Below, in pieces: positions 5,462 through 12,049 of a stretch of DNA of 12,049 nt. Origin of the DNA: an uncultured Collinsella sp. (GTDB taxonomy: Bacteria; Actinomycetota; Coriobacteriia; Coriobacteriales; Coriobacteriaceae). A program made the translations under genes and the position numbers. Every line of letters begins with the position of its first letter. Position 1 is the first letter of the stretch. The notes beneath the pieces are model-generated. The model searched no databases. It saw only the letters and a list, made by a program, of their open reading frames with translations, and was not told where the DNA came from. The stretch covers positions 1 through 12,049 of the forward strand of contig CAUDAE010000048.1 in the NCBI GenBank assembly GCA_958447445.1, given 5' to 3'.

Positions 5462-6886
5462 GTGGTCTTCGCCCCCCAGGGAAAACATACGCTGTCGCAC
5501 CGCGTTTTTGTGACGATTTTTGTCTGCGCCATGGCGGTTATCGTGGCGTTTACGGTGCTGGGTGCGTTCTTTGTGCAAAACACCTTGGCGGATGCCACGA
5601 GTGCCAACCTGGCGCAGGAAACCGAGCTCATTGCTGCCGCCCTCGACGAGCAGCAGGAGCCCATCCCGTTCTTGCGTAGCCTCGATCGCGAGGACTTGCG
5701 CATCACGCTGATTAACAAGGATGGATCGGTTGCCTACGACAACGAGGCGTCGCCTTCTACACTGCCCAACCATGGCGATCGCCCCGAGGTCATCGAGGCC
5801 TTTAAGAGTGGTTTGGGTTCCGCGGAGCGCGCAAGCTCTACGCTCGACGAGATTATGCTGTATCGCGCCGTCGCCCTTGATAACGGCCAGGTTGTCCGCT
5901 TGGCGCAGGCCCAGCCTGGCGTTGCGGCGATTTTGCTGTCGATGGTGGCGCCGATGCTGCTTATCGCGGCAGCGGGTGCGGTACTCTCGTTTTTTATGGC
6001 GCGCCGCGAGTCTCGTGCCATCATCGCGCCGTTGCAAGAGGTGGATTTGGACCACCCACGCCGTAGCTATGAGCACGCCTATGCCGAGATGGTTCCCATG
6101 CTTGAGCGTATCGAGTCGCAGCGCCAGGAGCTCAAGCGCCAAATGGCGGTGCTAGCGGACAACGACCGTATGCGCCGCGAGTTCACGGCGAATATCACTC
6201 ATGAGCTCAAGACGCCGCTTACGGCGATTTCGGGCTATGCCGAGCTCATCGCAAACGGCATGGTCGAGGGCGAGGACGACCTGCGCAACTTTGGCGGTCG
6301 CATCTATCGTGAGGCGGGCCGTTTGGCGGCGCTTGTCAACGACATCCTTACGCTGTCTAACTTGGACGAGGCCGAGCGTGCAACTGAGGGCGAGGCGGTG
6401 CCCATTGGGTCCACGGAGCCTATTGAGCTCTCGCGTGCCATCTACGCGGTTGAGCAGCGTCTTGAACAGGTCGCCCGTCAGGCGAATGTGACGATCAGTC
6501 ATGAGACCAAGCCTGTGGTCATCGAAGGCGTGTCGCGCTTGATCGACGAGCTCATCTATAATCTGGCAAGCAACGCCATCCGCTACAATCGACCCGGCGG
6601 TACGGTTACGCTGCAGTGCGGCACCAACGACGAAGGCCATCCGTTCCTCGCGGTCGCCGACACGGGAATCGGTATCGCGCCTGAAGAACAGGGCAAGGTA
6701 TTTGAGCGGTTCTATCGCGTGGACAAGAGTAGGTCCAAGGCACGCGGCGGAACCGGTCTGGGGCTTGCCATTGTCAAGCATGCGGCCCTGTATCATCACG
6801 CCACGCTCGATCTGTCGAGCGAGTTGGGTGTGGGAACCACCATTACGGCGACGTTTCCCATACAGCAGGACGAGCCATTCGCATAG
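5462..6886 (+). CDS. PhoR-like membrane sensor histidine kinase
   Basis: Sensor kinase of 474 aa starting at GTG 5462, with SD GGAGGAG (5449-5455) lying across the end of the regulator gene. The architecture is canonical: membrane helix 1 (about 16-38), an extracytoplasmic sensor domain of about 115 residues (39-154), helix 2 (about 155-178), then a linker rich in charged residues. The phosphoacceptor is His247 in THELKTPL. The ATPase domain has an N box (NLASNAIRYN, 367-376), G1 DTGIGI (400-405), F box VFERFYRVDKS (413-423) and G2 GGTGLGLA (429-436). All catalytic boxes are intact, unlike the first kinase in the window. Sensor domain and position after pstB fit a phosphate-responsive PhoR type, but the signal is inferred. 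No further gene follows until 7082. Confidence 0.9.
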   Translation: MVFAPQGKHTLSHRVFVTIFVCAMAVIVAFTVLGAFFVQNTLADATSANLAQETELIAAALDEQQEPIPFLRSLDREDLRITLINKDGSVAYDNEASPSTLPNHGDRPEVIEAFKSGLGSAERASSTLDEIMLYRAVALDNGQVVRLAQAQPGVAAILLSMVAPMLLIAAAGAVLSFFMARRESRAIIAPLQEVDLDHPRRSYEHAYAEMVPMLERIESQRQELKRQMAVLADNDRMRREFTANITHELKTPLTAISGYAELIANGMVEGEDDLRNFGGRIYREAGRLAALVNDILTLSNLDEAERATEGEAVPIGSTEPIELSRAIYAVEQRLEQVARQANVTISHETKPVVIEGVSRLIDELIYNLASNAIRYNRPGGTVTLQCGTNDEGHPFLAVADTGIGIAPEEQGKVFERFYRVDKSRSKARGGTGLGLAIVKHAALYHHATLDLSSELGVGTTITATFPIQQDEPFA

Positions 6887-6911
6887 CGATGCAACATAGA
6901 TATTGATGTAG

Positions 6912-6946
6912 ACGCCGCATTTGACTTTCGGGTGCGGCGTTGTTGT
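6912..6946 (+). terminator. Probable terminator of the second two-component operon
   Basis: ACGCCGCA (6912-6919) pairs perfectly with TGCGGCGT (6933-6940), about 25 bases after the kinase stop. The loop is 13 bases and the following tract (TGTTGTGCAATTTT) is only loosely T-rich, so termination may be partial. Confidence 0.5.
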
Positions 6947-7005
6947 GCAATTTTACGATTGCTTCCGACATTTTTACAGGAGAGCCTGTTTCTTATGTAT
7001 AGAGT

Positions 7006-7034
7006 TTGGCCTCGGTAAAAAGATGCGATAACAT
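7006..7034 (+). promoter_or_regulatory. Candidate promoter of the capsule-control operon
   Basis: TTGGCC (7006-7011) and TAACAT (7029-7034) are separated by exactly 17 bases, each matching about four of six consensus positions. Transcription would begin near 7041, giving a leader of about 40 bases before the ATG at 7082. The rest of the 6887-7081 gap shows only the hairpin at 6912-6940. Confidence 0.45.
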
Positions 7035-7081
7035 ATGAACAGTTTTGTCAATCCGAACTGGGGAAATGAAAGGCAAGCTGC

Positions 7082-7738
7082 ATGACCCTTCTCGAACTGT
7101 TCCAGCTGCTCAAAAAGCACCTTAAGCTGGTCATCACCCTTCCGGTGGTCTGCGCGATCGCCATGGGCATCGTGTCCTTCGTTGCGATGGACAACACCTA
7201 CACCGCGACGACGAGCATGTACATTCTCGCCAAAACCGACGATAGTGGTCAGATGAGCTACAACGATCTCTCGGCGAGCCAGATGCTTTCCAACGATATC
7301 GCCACGCTGCTGGATAGCGATAGCGTTAAGAGCGGTGCTGCCAATGAGCTGGGCCTTGCTGACCTGGATGACTACAAGGTGTCTGTTTCCTCCGAGACCA
7401 CCACGCGTGTCATTACGCTTTCGGTTACCGGCACCGATGCCAAGGAGACGGCTAAGGTCGCAAAGGCCATGGCCAGCTCGGTGAGCACGGTCGCTCAGAA
7501 CGTCGGCGCTGCCCAGAGCATCAACGTTATCGACGAGGCTAAGACTCCCGAAGTCCCCAGCGGCCCCAAGCGCACGCTGTACGTTGCTGTCGCGTTCCTC
7601 GCCGGTATCTTTATCGCAGTTGCCTATGTCGTTTTGGCAGACATGCTCAATACCCGCATCCGCGGTGCCGAAGAGGCAGAAGAGCTCCTGGGCATTCCCG
7701 TTGTTGGCCGAATTCCGGCTATGAAAGGTGGTAAATAG
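7082..7738 (+). CDS. Wzz/YveK-family polysaccharide co-polymerase and BY-kinase activator
   Basis: Membrane protein of 218 aa of the chain-length determinant (Wzz, CapA/YveK) family. Helix 1 spans about 15-36 and helix 2 about 165-187, with an outside domain of about 125 residues between them. A proline-containing stretch (TPEVPSGPKR, 155-164) sits just before helix 2, as is typical of the family. The C-terminal cytoplasmic tail of about 30 residues is the part that, in Gram-positive systems, contacts and activates the separate tyrosine kinase; that kinase gene starts two bases after this stop. SD GAAAGG (7068-7073). Role: sets polysaccharide chain length or export together with the kinase/phosphatase pair downstream. 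No polymerase or glycosyltransferase is visible nearby. Confidence 0.88.
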   Translation: MTLLELFQLLKKHLKLVITLPVVCAIAMGIVSFVAMDNTYTATTSMYILAKTDDSGQMSYNDLSASQMLSNDIATLLDSDSVKSGAANELGLADLDDYKVSVSSETTTRVITLSVTGTDAKETAKVAKAMASSVSTVAQNVGAAQSINVIDEAKTPEVPSGPKRTLYVAVAFLAGIFIAVAYVVLADMLNTRIRGAEEAEELLGIPVVGRIPAMKGGK

Positions 7739-7740
7739 GC

Positions 7741-8478
7741 ATGGCTAAGGCAAAGAACACCGATAAGCTCGTTGTACAGAATGCCGCCAAGACCCTTCTG
7801 GCCAACATCCGCTTTGCGAGCGTGGACGACCCCATTCGCACCATCACCGTTACCTCCTCGATTCCCAACGAGGGCAAGTCTACGGTTTCCATTAACCTTG
7901 CTCAGGCAATCGCCACGAGCGGCAAGTCCGTGCTCCTGGTCGAGGCCGATATGCGCCGCAGGTCTCTTTCCGATATGCTCGGCGTTCGTTCGCGCGGCGG
8001 ACTCTATGCGGTTCTTTCCGAGCAGATCTCCATTGACCAGGCGATTGTCGAGACGGGTCAGAAGAACTTCTACTTCCTCGATGCCGAGCCGCATATTCCC
8101 AATCCTGCCGACATCATCGTCTCTCACCGCTTTGCCAAGCTGGTAAAGGCACTGTCTGCCAAGTTCCAGTACGTCATCTTTGATGCTCCCCCGGTCGGCA
8201 CCTTCATCGATGCTGCCGAGATTGCCAGCCTGACCGACGGTACGCTGTTCGTGGTGCGCGAGGACTTCACCAAGCGCGAGGAGGCACTCAACGCTATCGG
8301 CCAGCTTAAGAAGTCCGAAAAGGTCAAGCTCATCGGTACCGTCATGAACTACTGCGAGACCGAGACCAGCGAGTACTACTACTCCTACTACACCAAGGAC
8401 GGTAAGAAGGTGAAGAAGGGCTCCGACGATCAGGGGACTTCCAAAAAGGGCATCTTCACCAACCGAGCAAACGTTTAG
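7741..8478 (+). CDS. Bacterial tyrosine kinase (CapB/YwqD type) of capsule export
   Basis: Cytoplasmic BY-kinase, 245 aa, a P-loop ATPase-fold enzyme that phosphorylates its own C-terminal tyrosines and controls polysaccharide assembly. Walker A is SIPNEGKST (40-48, Lys46), Walker A' is VLLVEADMRR (64-73, Asp70) and Walker B is YVIFDAPP (144-151, Asp148). The C terminus has a tyrosine cluster EYYYSYY (211-217) followed by a Lys-rich tail, the expected autophosphorylation site. The usual Pro after the A' arginines is replaced by Arg-Ser. It lacks its own membrane part, which the preceding gene supplies. Start ATG 7741 with SD AGGTGG (7726-7731) inside the end of the upstream gene. The tail is the likely substrate of the phosphatase encoded next. 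Confidence 0.92.
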   Translation: MAKAKNTDKLVVQNAAKTLLANIRFASVDDPIRTITVTSSIPNEGKSTVSINLAQAIATSGKSVLLVEADMRRRSLSDMLGVRSRGGLYAVLSEQISIDQAIVETGQKNFYFLDAEPHIPNPADIIVSHRFAKLVKALSAKFQYVIFDAPPVGTFIDAAEIASLTDGTLFVVREDFTKREEALNAIGQLKKSEKVKLIGTVMNYCETETSEYYYSYYTKDGKKVKKGSDDQGTSKKGIFTNRANV

Positions 8479-8495
8479 TTGATTAAGGCTGACCT

Positions 8496-9146
8496 ATGCG
8501 TGACATTCATTGCCATATCTTGCCGGGTGTAGACGACGGCGCCGCCGATCTCGATGAGAGCTTGGCGATGCTCGAGGCTGCCAAGCGGGCCGGTGTAACC
8601 AGGATCGTTTGCACTCCTCACTGCCGTGATCCCTATTTTGATTACGACAAGATGTGGGATGCCTTTGAGCTGCTGCGTGATAACGCTGACGGTTTTCCGC
8701 TCCAGATGGGCTTCGAGGTCAACCATCGAAAGCTCGTTGAGCTTGGTATCGATGCCGCGGAGCACTTGCATTTTGATGGAACCAACGAGTTTCTGCTCGA
8801 GCTTTCGACGCATGCCGATGCGTATGCGTTTAGAGAGTACGAGAACACGATTTACGATTTGCAGTGCCGTGGCTACCAGGTGATCATCGCTCATCCTGAG
8901 CGCTATCGTGCGGTTCAAAAGGATGTAAGCGTGGCGGAGCGCCTGGTCGATATGGGCTGCAAGCTGCAGGCTTCGGCGGACTTTATTGCCGGCGGTCGCT
9001 TTGGTCGCGAGAAAAAGCCGGCACAGCGCCTGTTCGATCAGAACCTGTACAGCTTCATCGCGAGCGATGCCCATAACGTGGGTCATTACGACTGCCTGGC
9101 GAAGGCTCGCGCGAAGTTTAGCGTGCGCGGAGCTCATTTTCGCTAA
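8496..9146 (+). CDS. CpsB/YwqE-type PHP-family protein-tyrosine phosphatase
   Basis: Metal-dependent phosphatase of 216 aa, related to CpsB (Streptococcus) and YwqE (Bacillus), which reverses BY-kinase phosphorylation. Metal-binding motifs of the PHP fold are visible: DIHCHILPGVDDGA at the N terminus (His5, His7, Asp13/14), CTPH (His42), Glu74, IAHPER (His133) and SDAH (Asp191, His193). It is a little shorter than the usual 240-255 residues. The start ATG is at 8496 with AAGG at 8485-8488, and it begins 17 bases after the kinase stop, so all three genes form one operon. It completes an adaptor-kinase-phosphatase circuit. Confidence 0.9.
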   Translation: MRDIHCHILPGVDDGAADLDESLAMLEAAKRAGVTRIVCTPHCRDPYFDYDKMWDAFELLRDNADGFPLQMGFEVNHRKLVELGIDAAEHLHFDGTNEFLLELSTHADAYAFREYENTIYDLQCRGYQVIIAHPERYRAVQKDVSVAERLVDMGCKLQASADFIAGGRFGREKKPAQRLFDQNLYSFIASDAHNVGHYDCLAKARAKFSVRGAHFR

Positions 9147-9173
9147 TATCTGTCCCTAACGTTCGCATTGAAT

Positions 9174-9180
9174 GAAAGGG
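9174..9180 (+). promoter_or_regulatory. SD that fixes the GNAT start
   Basis: GAAAGGG lies five bases before ATG 9186. An in-frame TTG at 9168 overlaps the leader and has no SD. Confidence 0.65.
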
Positions 9181-9185
9181 CAGCC

Positions 9186-9686
9186 ATGGATATCCAACTT
9201 AAGACGGGATGCTTTGATGACGCGGCGTTGGTGCGCCGCGTCGTTTTTATGGACGAGCAGGGCTACGAGAATGAGTTCGACGCTATCGACAAGGATCCGA
9301 ACTGCATTCATGTGACGCTCTATGTAGACGGCGAGCTTGCCGGTTGCTCGCGCGTGTTTCCCGAAGAGCTTGAGCGCGTGGCTGACGCAGAGGCCCCGGT
9401 GTTGCCGGCATGTGACATGGACGAAGGCGTTGCGGCGGGGGAGACCTACATTATGGGGCGCGTCGCAGTGCTGTCCACCATGCGTCGTCGCGGTCTGGCA
9501 AGCAAGATTATCGAAGCCAGCGAAGCTGCGGCGTGCGATGCCGGCGCTGGGCTTATTAAGCTGCATGCGCAGGAATACGTGCTGCCGCTCTATGCAAAGG
9601 TGGGCTACACGCAAATTGCCCCGGTAGATTACGAAGACGAGGGCCAACCCCATGTCTGGATGGCCAAGCGCGTAGATGGCAGATAG
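9186..9686 (+). CDS. GNAT-family N-acetyltransferase, ElaA/YjcF-like
   Basis: Acetyl-CoA-dependent acetyltransferase of 166 aa; substrate unknown. The N-terminal part carries the RRVVFMDEQGY pattern (about 17-27) and the D-x-D region common to ElaA/YjcF-like proteins. Motif A is RVAV (92-95) followed by the acetyl-CoA loop RRRGLA (100-105). The HAQ (127-129) and PLYAKVGY (134-141) strings, with Tyr136 a candidate general acid, close the fold, and PHVWM near residues 155-159 is also typical. It starts 39 bases after the phosphatase gene, so it may be read through from the capsule-control operon, but functional linkage is not evident. Start ATG 9186. It ends exactly where the GGGACGTTCC repeat begins. 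Confidence 0.88.
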   Translation: MDIQLKTGCFDDAALVRRVVFMDEQGYENEFDAIDKDPNCIHVTLYVDGELAGCSRVFPEELERVADAEAPVLPACDMDEGVAAGETYIMGRVAVLSTMRRRGLASKIIEASEAAACDAGAGLIKLHAQEYVLPLYAKVGYTQIAPVDYEDEGQPHVWMAKRVDGR

Positions 9687-9726
9687 GGACGTTCCTTTTC
9701 TGCCGGCAGTTGGGGACACTCCTTGG
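9686..9726. repeat. Imperfect direct repeat with a central palindrome
   Basis: GGGACGTTCCTT (9686-9697) and GGGACACTCCTT (9713-9724) agree at 10 of 12 positions. Between them is the 8-bp palindrome TGCCGGCA (9701-9708). The unit begins inside the stop codon of the acetyltransferase gene. It resembles a small repetitive extragenic element more than a promoter, but copy number in the genome cannot be judged here. Confidence 0.4.
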
Positions 9727-9750
9727 TAATTGGTGCATCGGAGCGCTTAG

Positions 9751-9776
9751 ACATACAGTTTTTCGATTCCGTATGT
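9751..9776. repeat. 6-bp inverted repeat upstream of htpG
   Basis: ACATAC (9751-9756) and GTATGT (9771-9776) are perfect inverted arms separated by 14 bases, just upstream of the htpG promoter candidate. Possible operator half-sites; no regulator can be named. Confidence 0.3.
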
Positions 9777-9796
9777 ATATATGCGCGTTAATGGGT

Positions 9797-9802
9797 TATA
9801 AA
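9797..9802 (+). promoter_or_regulatory. Candidate -10 element for htpG
   Basis: TATAAA within GTTATAAAATC is the best -10 match in the 202-base gap before htpG. No consensus -35 lies 16-18 bp upstream. It would give a leader of about 80 bases that includes the hairpin at 9834-9853. No CIRCE (TTAGCACTC dyad) or HAIR (CTTGAGT dyad) operator is visible. Confidence 0.45.
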
Positions 9803-9833
9803 ATCTAAGTCTGAACATAGCAGGTCTGCGATG

Positions 9834-9858
9834 CGGCTCGGGCGACCGGGCCGTTTTT
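9834..9858 (+). terminator. Terminator-like hairpin in the htpG leader
   Basis: CGGCTCGG (9834-9841) pairs with CCGGGCCG (9846-9853), with one wobble, around a GCGA tetraloop, followed directly by five T (9854-9858). This has all parts of an intrinsic terminator but lies only about 30 bases before the htpG ATG, too close for a promoter in between. It could end readthrough from the acetyltransferase gene, act as a leader attenuator for htpG, or serve as a structural 5' element. Confidence 0.6.
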
Positions 9859-9888
9859 GCGGACAGGGGTAGCGCGAAAGGACTGCAC

Positions 9889-11913
9889 ATGCGTCAATTT
9901 AAGACCGAGAGCAAAAAACTGCTCGACCTCATGATCAACTCCATCTACACCAATAAAGAAATCTTCCTGCGCGAGCTTATCTCTAACGCGAGCGACGCCG
10001 TCGACAAGCTCAACTTTAAGAGCCTGCAGGACCCGAGCGTCAAGATCGACCAGGGCGACCTGGCCATTCGCGTCTCCTTTGATAAAGACGCCCGCACCAT
10101 TACCATCTCGGATAACGGCATTGGCATGACCGCCGAGGAGCTGGAGCGCAATCTGGGCACTATCGCCCATTCCGGATCCGAGGAGTTTAAGACCGAGAAC
10201 GCCGAGCAGCAGGGTTCGGATGTCGACATCATCGGCCAGTTTGGCGTGGGCTTCTACTCGGCTTTTATGGTCGCCAGCCATGTGAAGGTCGTCAGCCGCG
10301 CCTACGGCGAGGATGTCGCCCATGTGTGGGAATCCGACGGTCTTGAGGGCTACACCATCGAGGACGGCGAGCGCGCCGAGCACGGTACCGATGTCATCCT
10401 GACGCTGCGCGAGAACGAGAAGCTCGATGCCGACGGCGAGGCCGAGACCTACGATCGCTTCCTGACCGAGTGGGGTCTCAAGAGCCTGATTCAGCAGTAC
10501 AGTAACTATGTGCGCTACCCGATCCAGATGATGGTGTCCAAGAGCCGCCAGAAACCCAAGCCCGAGGACGCCGGCGACGATTACAAGCCCGAGTACGAGG
10601 ACTACCAGGAGCTCGAGACCGTCAATTCCATGACACCGATCTGGAAGAAGCGCAGCTCCGATGTCGAGCAGAAGGACTACGACGAGTTCTACAAGTCCAC
10701 GTTCCACGACTTTGACGATCCTGCGCGCACCATCAGCTTCCACGCCGAGGGCACGCTCGAGTATGACGCCCTGCTGTTTGTGCCGGGACGCGCGCCGTTC
10801 GATCTGTACAGCAAGGACTACGAGAAGGGTCTGGCGCTCTACAGCTCCAACGTCCTGATCATGGAGAAGTGCGACGACCTGCTGCCCGACTACTACAACT
10901 TTGTCCGCGGCGTCGTGGATTCCGCCGACGTGTCGCTCAACATCTCGCGCGAGACGCTGCAGCAGAACCGTCAGCTCAAGGCCATCGCCAAGCGTGTGGA
11001 AAAGAAGATTACCGCCGACCTTGAGGATATGCGTGACAACGACCGCGAGGCCTACGAGAAGTTCTTTGAGAACTTTGGCCGCGGTCTTAAGTACGGCATC
11101 TACTCGAGCTATGGCATGAAGGCCGATGAGCTCGCCGACCTGTTGCTGTTCTGGTCTGCCAAGGAACAGAAGATGATTACCCTGGCCGAGTATGCCAAGG
11201 GCATGCTCGAGGATCAGAAGGCCATCTACTACGCCGCCGGCGACTCGCGTGAGCGCTTGGCCAAGATGCCCGTGGTAAAGGGCGTGCTCGACCGCGGCTA
11301 TGACGTGCTGCTGCTGACGCAGGATGTGGATGAGTTCACGTTCCAGGCTATGCGTGAGTACGTTGCCGCCGATATGCCCAAGATTTACGAGGACGACACT
11401 GCCCGCGAGGCTGCCGAGAAGGCTGTGGCCGACGGTGCCGAGCCCGAGGTCGATGATCGTCATCTGGAGCTCAAGAACGTCGCGACCGGTGATCTTGACC
11501 TGGCGACCGAGGACGAAAAGAAGGAGGCCGAGGACGCCACCAAGGAGAACGAGGACCTCTTTAGCGCTATGAAGGAGGCACTCGGTGACAAGGTCGAGAA
11601 AGTTGCCGTCTCCGCGCGTCTGACCGATGCCCCCGCTTGCATCACCACCGAGGGTCCGCTTTCGCTTGAGATGGAGAAGGTACTCCAGAAGGGACCCGAG
11701 GGCGCGCCCGACGGCATGCCCAAGAGCCAGCGCGTGCTCGAGCTCAACGCCAAGCACCCGGTCTTTGACAAGCTTGTCGCTGCCCAGAAGGCAGCCGACG
11801 CCGACAAGATCAAGCAGTACTCTGGTCTGCTCTACGATCAGGCCCTGCTGGTCGAGGGTATCCTCCCCGAGGACCCCGTTGCCTTCGCAGCCGCCATTTG
11901 TGAACTTATGTAA
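9889..11913 (+). CDS. htpG: Molecular chaperone HtpG (bacterial Hsp90)
   Basis: Homodimeric ATP-dependent cytoplasmic chaperone, 674 aa. The N-terminal GHKL ATPase domain shows FLRELISNASDA (catalytic Glu29, Asn33), SDNGIGM (Asp75, Gly79), the lid region GTIAHSGS and IGQFGVGFYSAF (114-126). The middle domain includes SRETLQQNRQL, with Arg354 matching the conserved catalytic-loop arginine. The C-terminal dimerisation region ends in LLYDQALLVEG...ICELM. It is about 50 residues longer than E. coli HtpG (624). Much of the difference lies in a charged Asp/Glu/Ala/Lys-rich stretch around 501-567. Start ATG 9889 has SD AAAGGA (9877-9882). It appears monocistronic: hairpins lie both before and after it. 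Confidence 0.97.
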   Translation: MRQFKTESKKLLDLMINSIYTNKEIFLRELISNASDAVDKLNFKSLQDPSVKIDQGDLAIRVSFDKDARTITISDNGIGMTAEELERNLGTIAHSGSEEFKTENAEQQGSDVDIIGQFGVGFYSAFMVASHVKVVSRAYGEDVAHVWESDGLEGYTIEDGERAEHGTDVILTLRENEKLDADGEAETYDRFLTEWGLKSLIQQYSNYVRYPIQMMVSKSRQKPKPEDAGDDYKPEYEDYQELETVNSMTPIWKKRSSDVEQKDYDEFYKSTFHDFDDPARTISFHAEGTLEYDALLFVPGRAPFDLYSKDYEKGLALYSSNVLIMEKCDDLLPDYYNFVRGVVDSADVSLNISRETLQQNRQLKAIAKRVEKKITADLEDMRDNDREAYEKFFENFGRGLKYGIYSSYGMKADELADLLLFWSAKEQKMITLAEYAKGMLEDQKAIYYAAGDSRERLAKMPVVKGVLDRGYDVLLLTQDVDEFTFQAMREYVAADMPKIYEDDTAREAAEKAVADGAEPEVDDRHLELKNVATGDLDLATEDEKKEAEDATKENEDLFSAMKEALGDKVEKVAVSARLTDAPACITTEGPLSLEMEKVLQKGPEGAPDGMPKSQRVLELNAKHPVFDKLVAAQKAADADKIKQYSGLLYDQALLVEGILPEDPVAFAAAICELM

Positions 11914-11915
11914 TT

Positions 11916-11944
11916 GGTTCCGCCGTTCTAACGAACGGCGGACC
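11916..11944. repeat. Hairpin directly after htpG without T run
   Basis: CCGCCGTTC (11920-11928) pairs perfectly with GAACGGCGG (11933-11941) around a TAAC loop; outer bases add three more pairs with one bulge. It starts three bases after the htpG stop. No T tract follows, so it is more likely a 3'-end stabilising structure than a terminator. Confidence 0.55.
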
Positions 11945-11985
11945 GGTCGACGCTGCGCGGGCGCCGGAGCGACAACTTGTCATTC

Positions 11986-12027
11986 AAAGAGGACGGCATG
12001 ACCAGAAGGTCTATGCCGTCCTCTTTT
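11986..12027 (+). terminator. Strong intrinsic terminator downstream of htpG
   Basis: A perfect 14-bp stem joins 11986-11999 to 12013-12026. After a one-base bulge, four more pairs (12000-12003 with 12008-12011) close an AGAA loop. The stem ends in TCTTTT. It lies about 70 bases past the htpG stop and the smaller hairpin. The A-rich left arm gives weak T enrichment on the other strand, so it may also stop a convergent gene beyond the window. Bases 12028-12049 contain nothing callable. Confidence 0.8.
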
Positions 12028-12049
12028 CATGCCAATTTGTTCGCTCTGG

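Noticed and set aside
4610..6142. Long antisense open frame opposite the second two-component pair
   Set aside because: It spans three confident genes on the opposite strand, with no domain and low-complexity His/Arg/Gln composition, as expected from a shadow frame.
9687..9888. Heat-shock operator (CIRCE or HAIR) upstream of htpG
   Set aside because: Neither the TTAGCACTC/GAGTGCTAA nor the CTTGAGT/ACTCAAG dyad is present; only unrelated short dyads are seen.
9805..11757. Long antisense open frame opposite htpG
   Set aside because: It is a mirror of high-GC codon use in htpG. It has no SD or recognisable domain, and htpG on the other strand is certain.
11998..12049. ATG with an AGAGGA SD at the right edge
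   Set aside because: Both the SD and the ATG lie inside the left arm of an 18-bp terminator stem, so the match is better explained as part of the terminator. The frame is also cut by the window end.
1..12049. CRISPR array, rRNA, insertion sequence or prophage genes
   Set aside because: No regularly spaced repeats, rRNA-like stretches, transposase or integrase motifs, or phage proteins were seen on either strand.

Overview
This window reads as chromosomal DNA from a high-GC, Gram-positive-type bacterium. The strong G/C preference at third codon positions, GTG starts, SD-led genes and the particular gene set suggest Actinomycetota, class Coriobacteriia, possibly a Collinsella-like gut anaerobe. 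That placement is inference from composition and protein flavour, not from a marker gene. Ten protein genes are supported: one on the minus strand and nine on the plus strand.

Layout. (1) 1-170: the tail of an upstream unit with a plus-strand intrinsic terminator (71-96), then the minus-strand terminator of the first gene (131-162). (2) 188-1528, minus: a secreted S11-family D-alanyl-D-alanine carboxypeptidase. (3) 1726-3686, plus, divergent from it: a VanR-like response regulator and a VanS-like membrane histidine kinase with four predicted membrane helices and a modified G1 box. (4) 3790-4665: a lone PstB phosphate-transporter ATPase, preceded by a PHO-box-like direct repeat and an inverted repeat. 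(5) 4730-6886: a second OmpR/PhoR-type two-component pair, probably the phosphate-sensing one, preceded by a 14-bp palindrome. (6) 7082-9146: a Wzz/YveK-like membrane adaptor, a bacterial tyrosine (BY) kinase with a C-terminal tyrosine cluster, and a PHP-type tyrosine phosphatase, together the phosphoregulatory cassette of capsule/exopolysaccharide export. (7) 9186-9686: an ElaA-like GNAT acetyltransferase. (8) 9889-11913: the Hsp90 chaperone HtpG, with a terminator-like hairpin in its leader. (9) 11914-12049: two hairpins, the second a strong intrinsic terminator.

How it fits together. Most of the window concerns the cell envelope and sensing. The carboxypeptidase trims peptidoglycan stem peptides and sits back to back with a VanRS-like pair, an arrangement reminiscent of glycopeptide-sensing loci, but no vanHAX ligase cluster is present here. 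PstB and the second two-component pair suggest a phosphate-starvation module whose permease and binding-protein genes must lie elsewhere. The capsule module carries the full kinase/adaptor/phosphatase control circuit but no glycosyltransferase, flippase or polymerase within the window.

No clearly novel multi-gene system, mobile element, CRISPR array, rRNA or intact tRNA was found. The most interesting leads are the divergent carboxypeptidase/VanRS-like locus, the orphan pstB with its upstream repeats, the stand-alone phosphoregulatory cassette and the hairpin in the htpG leader.
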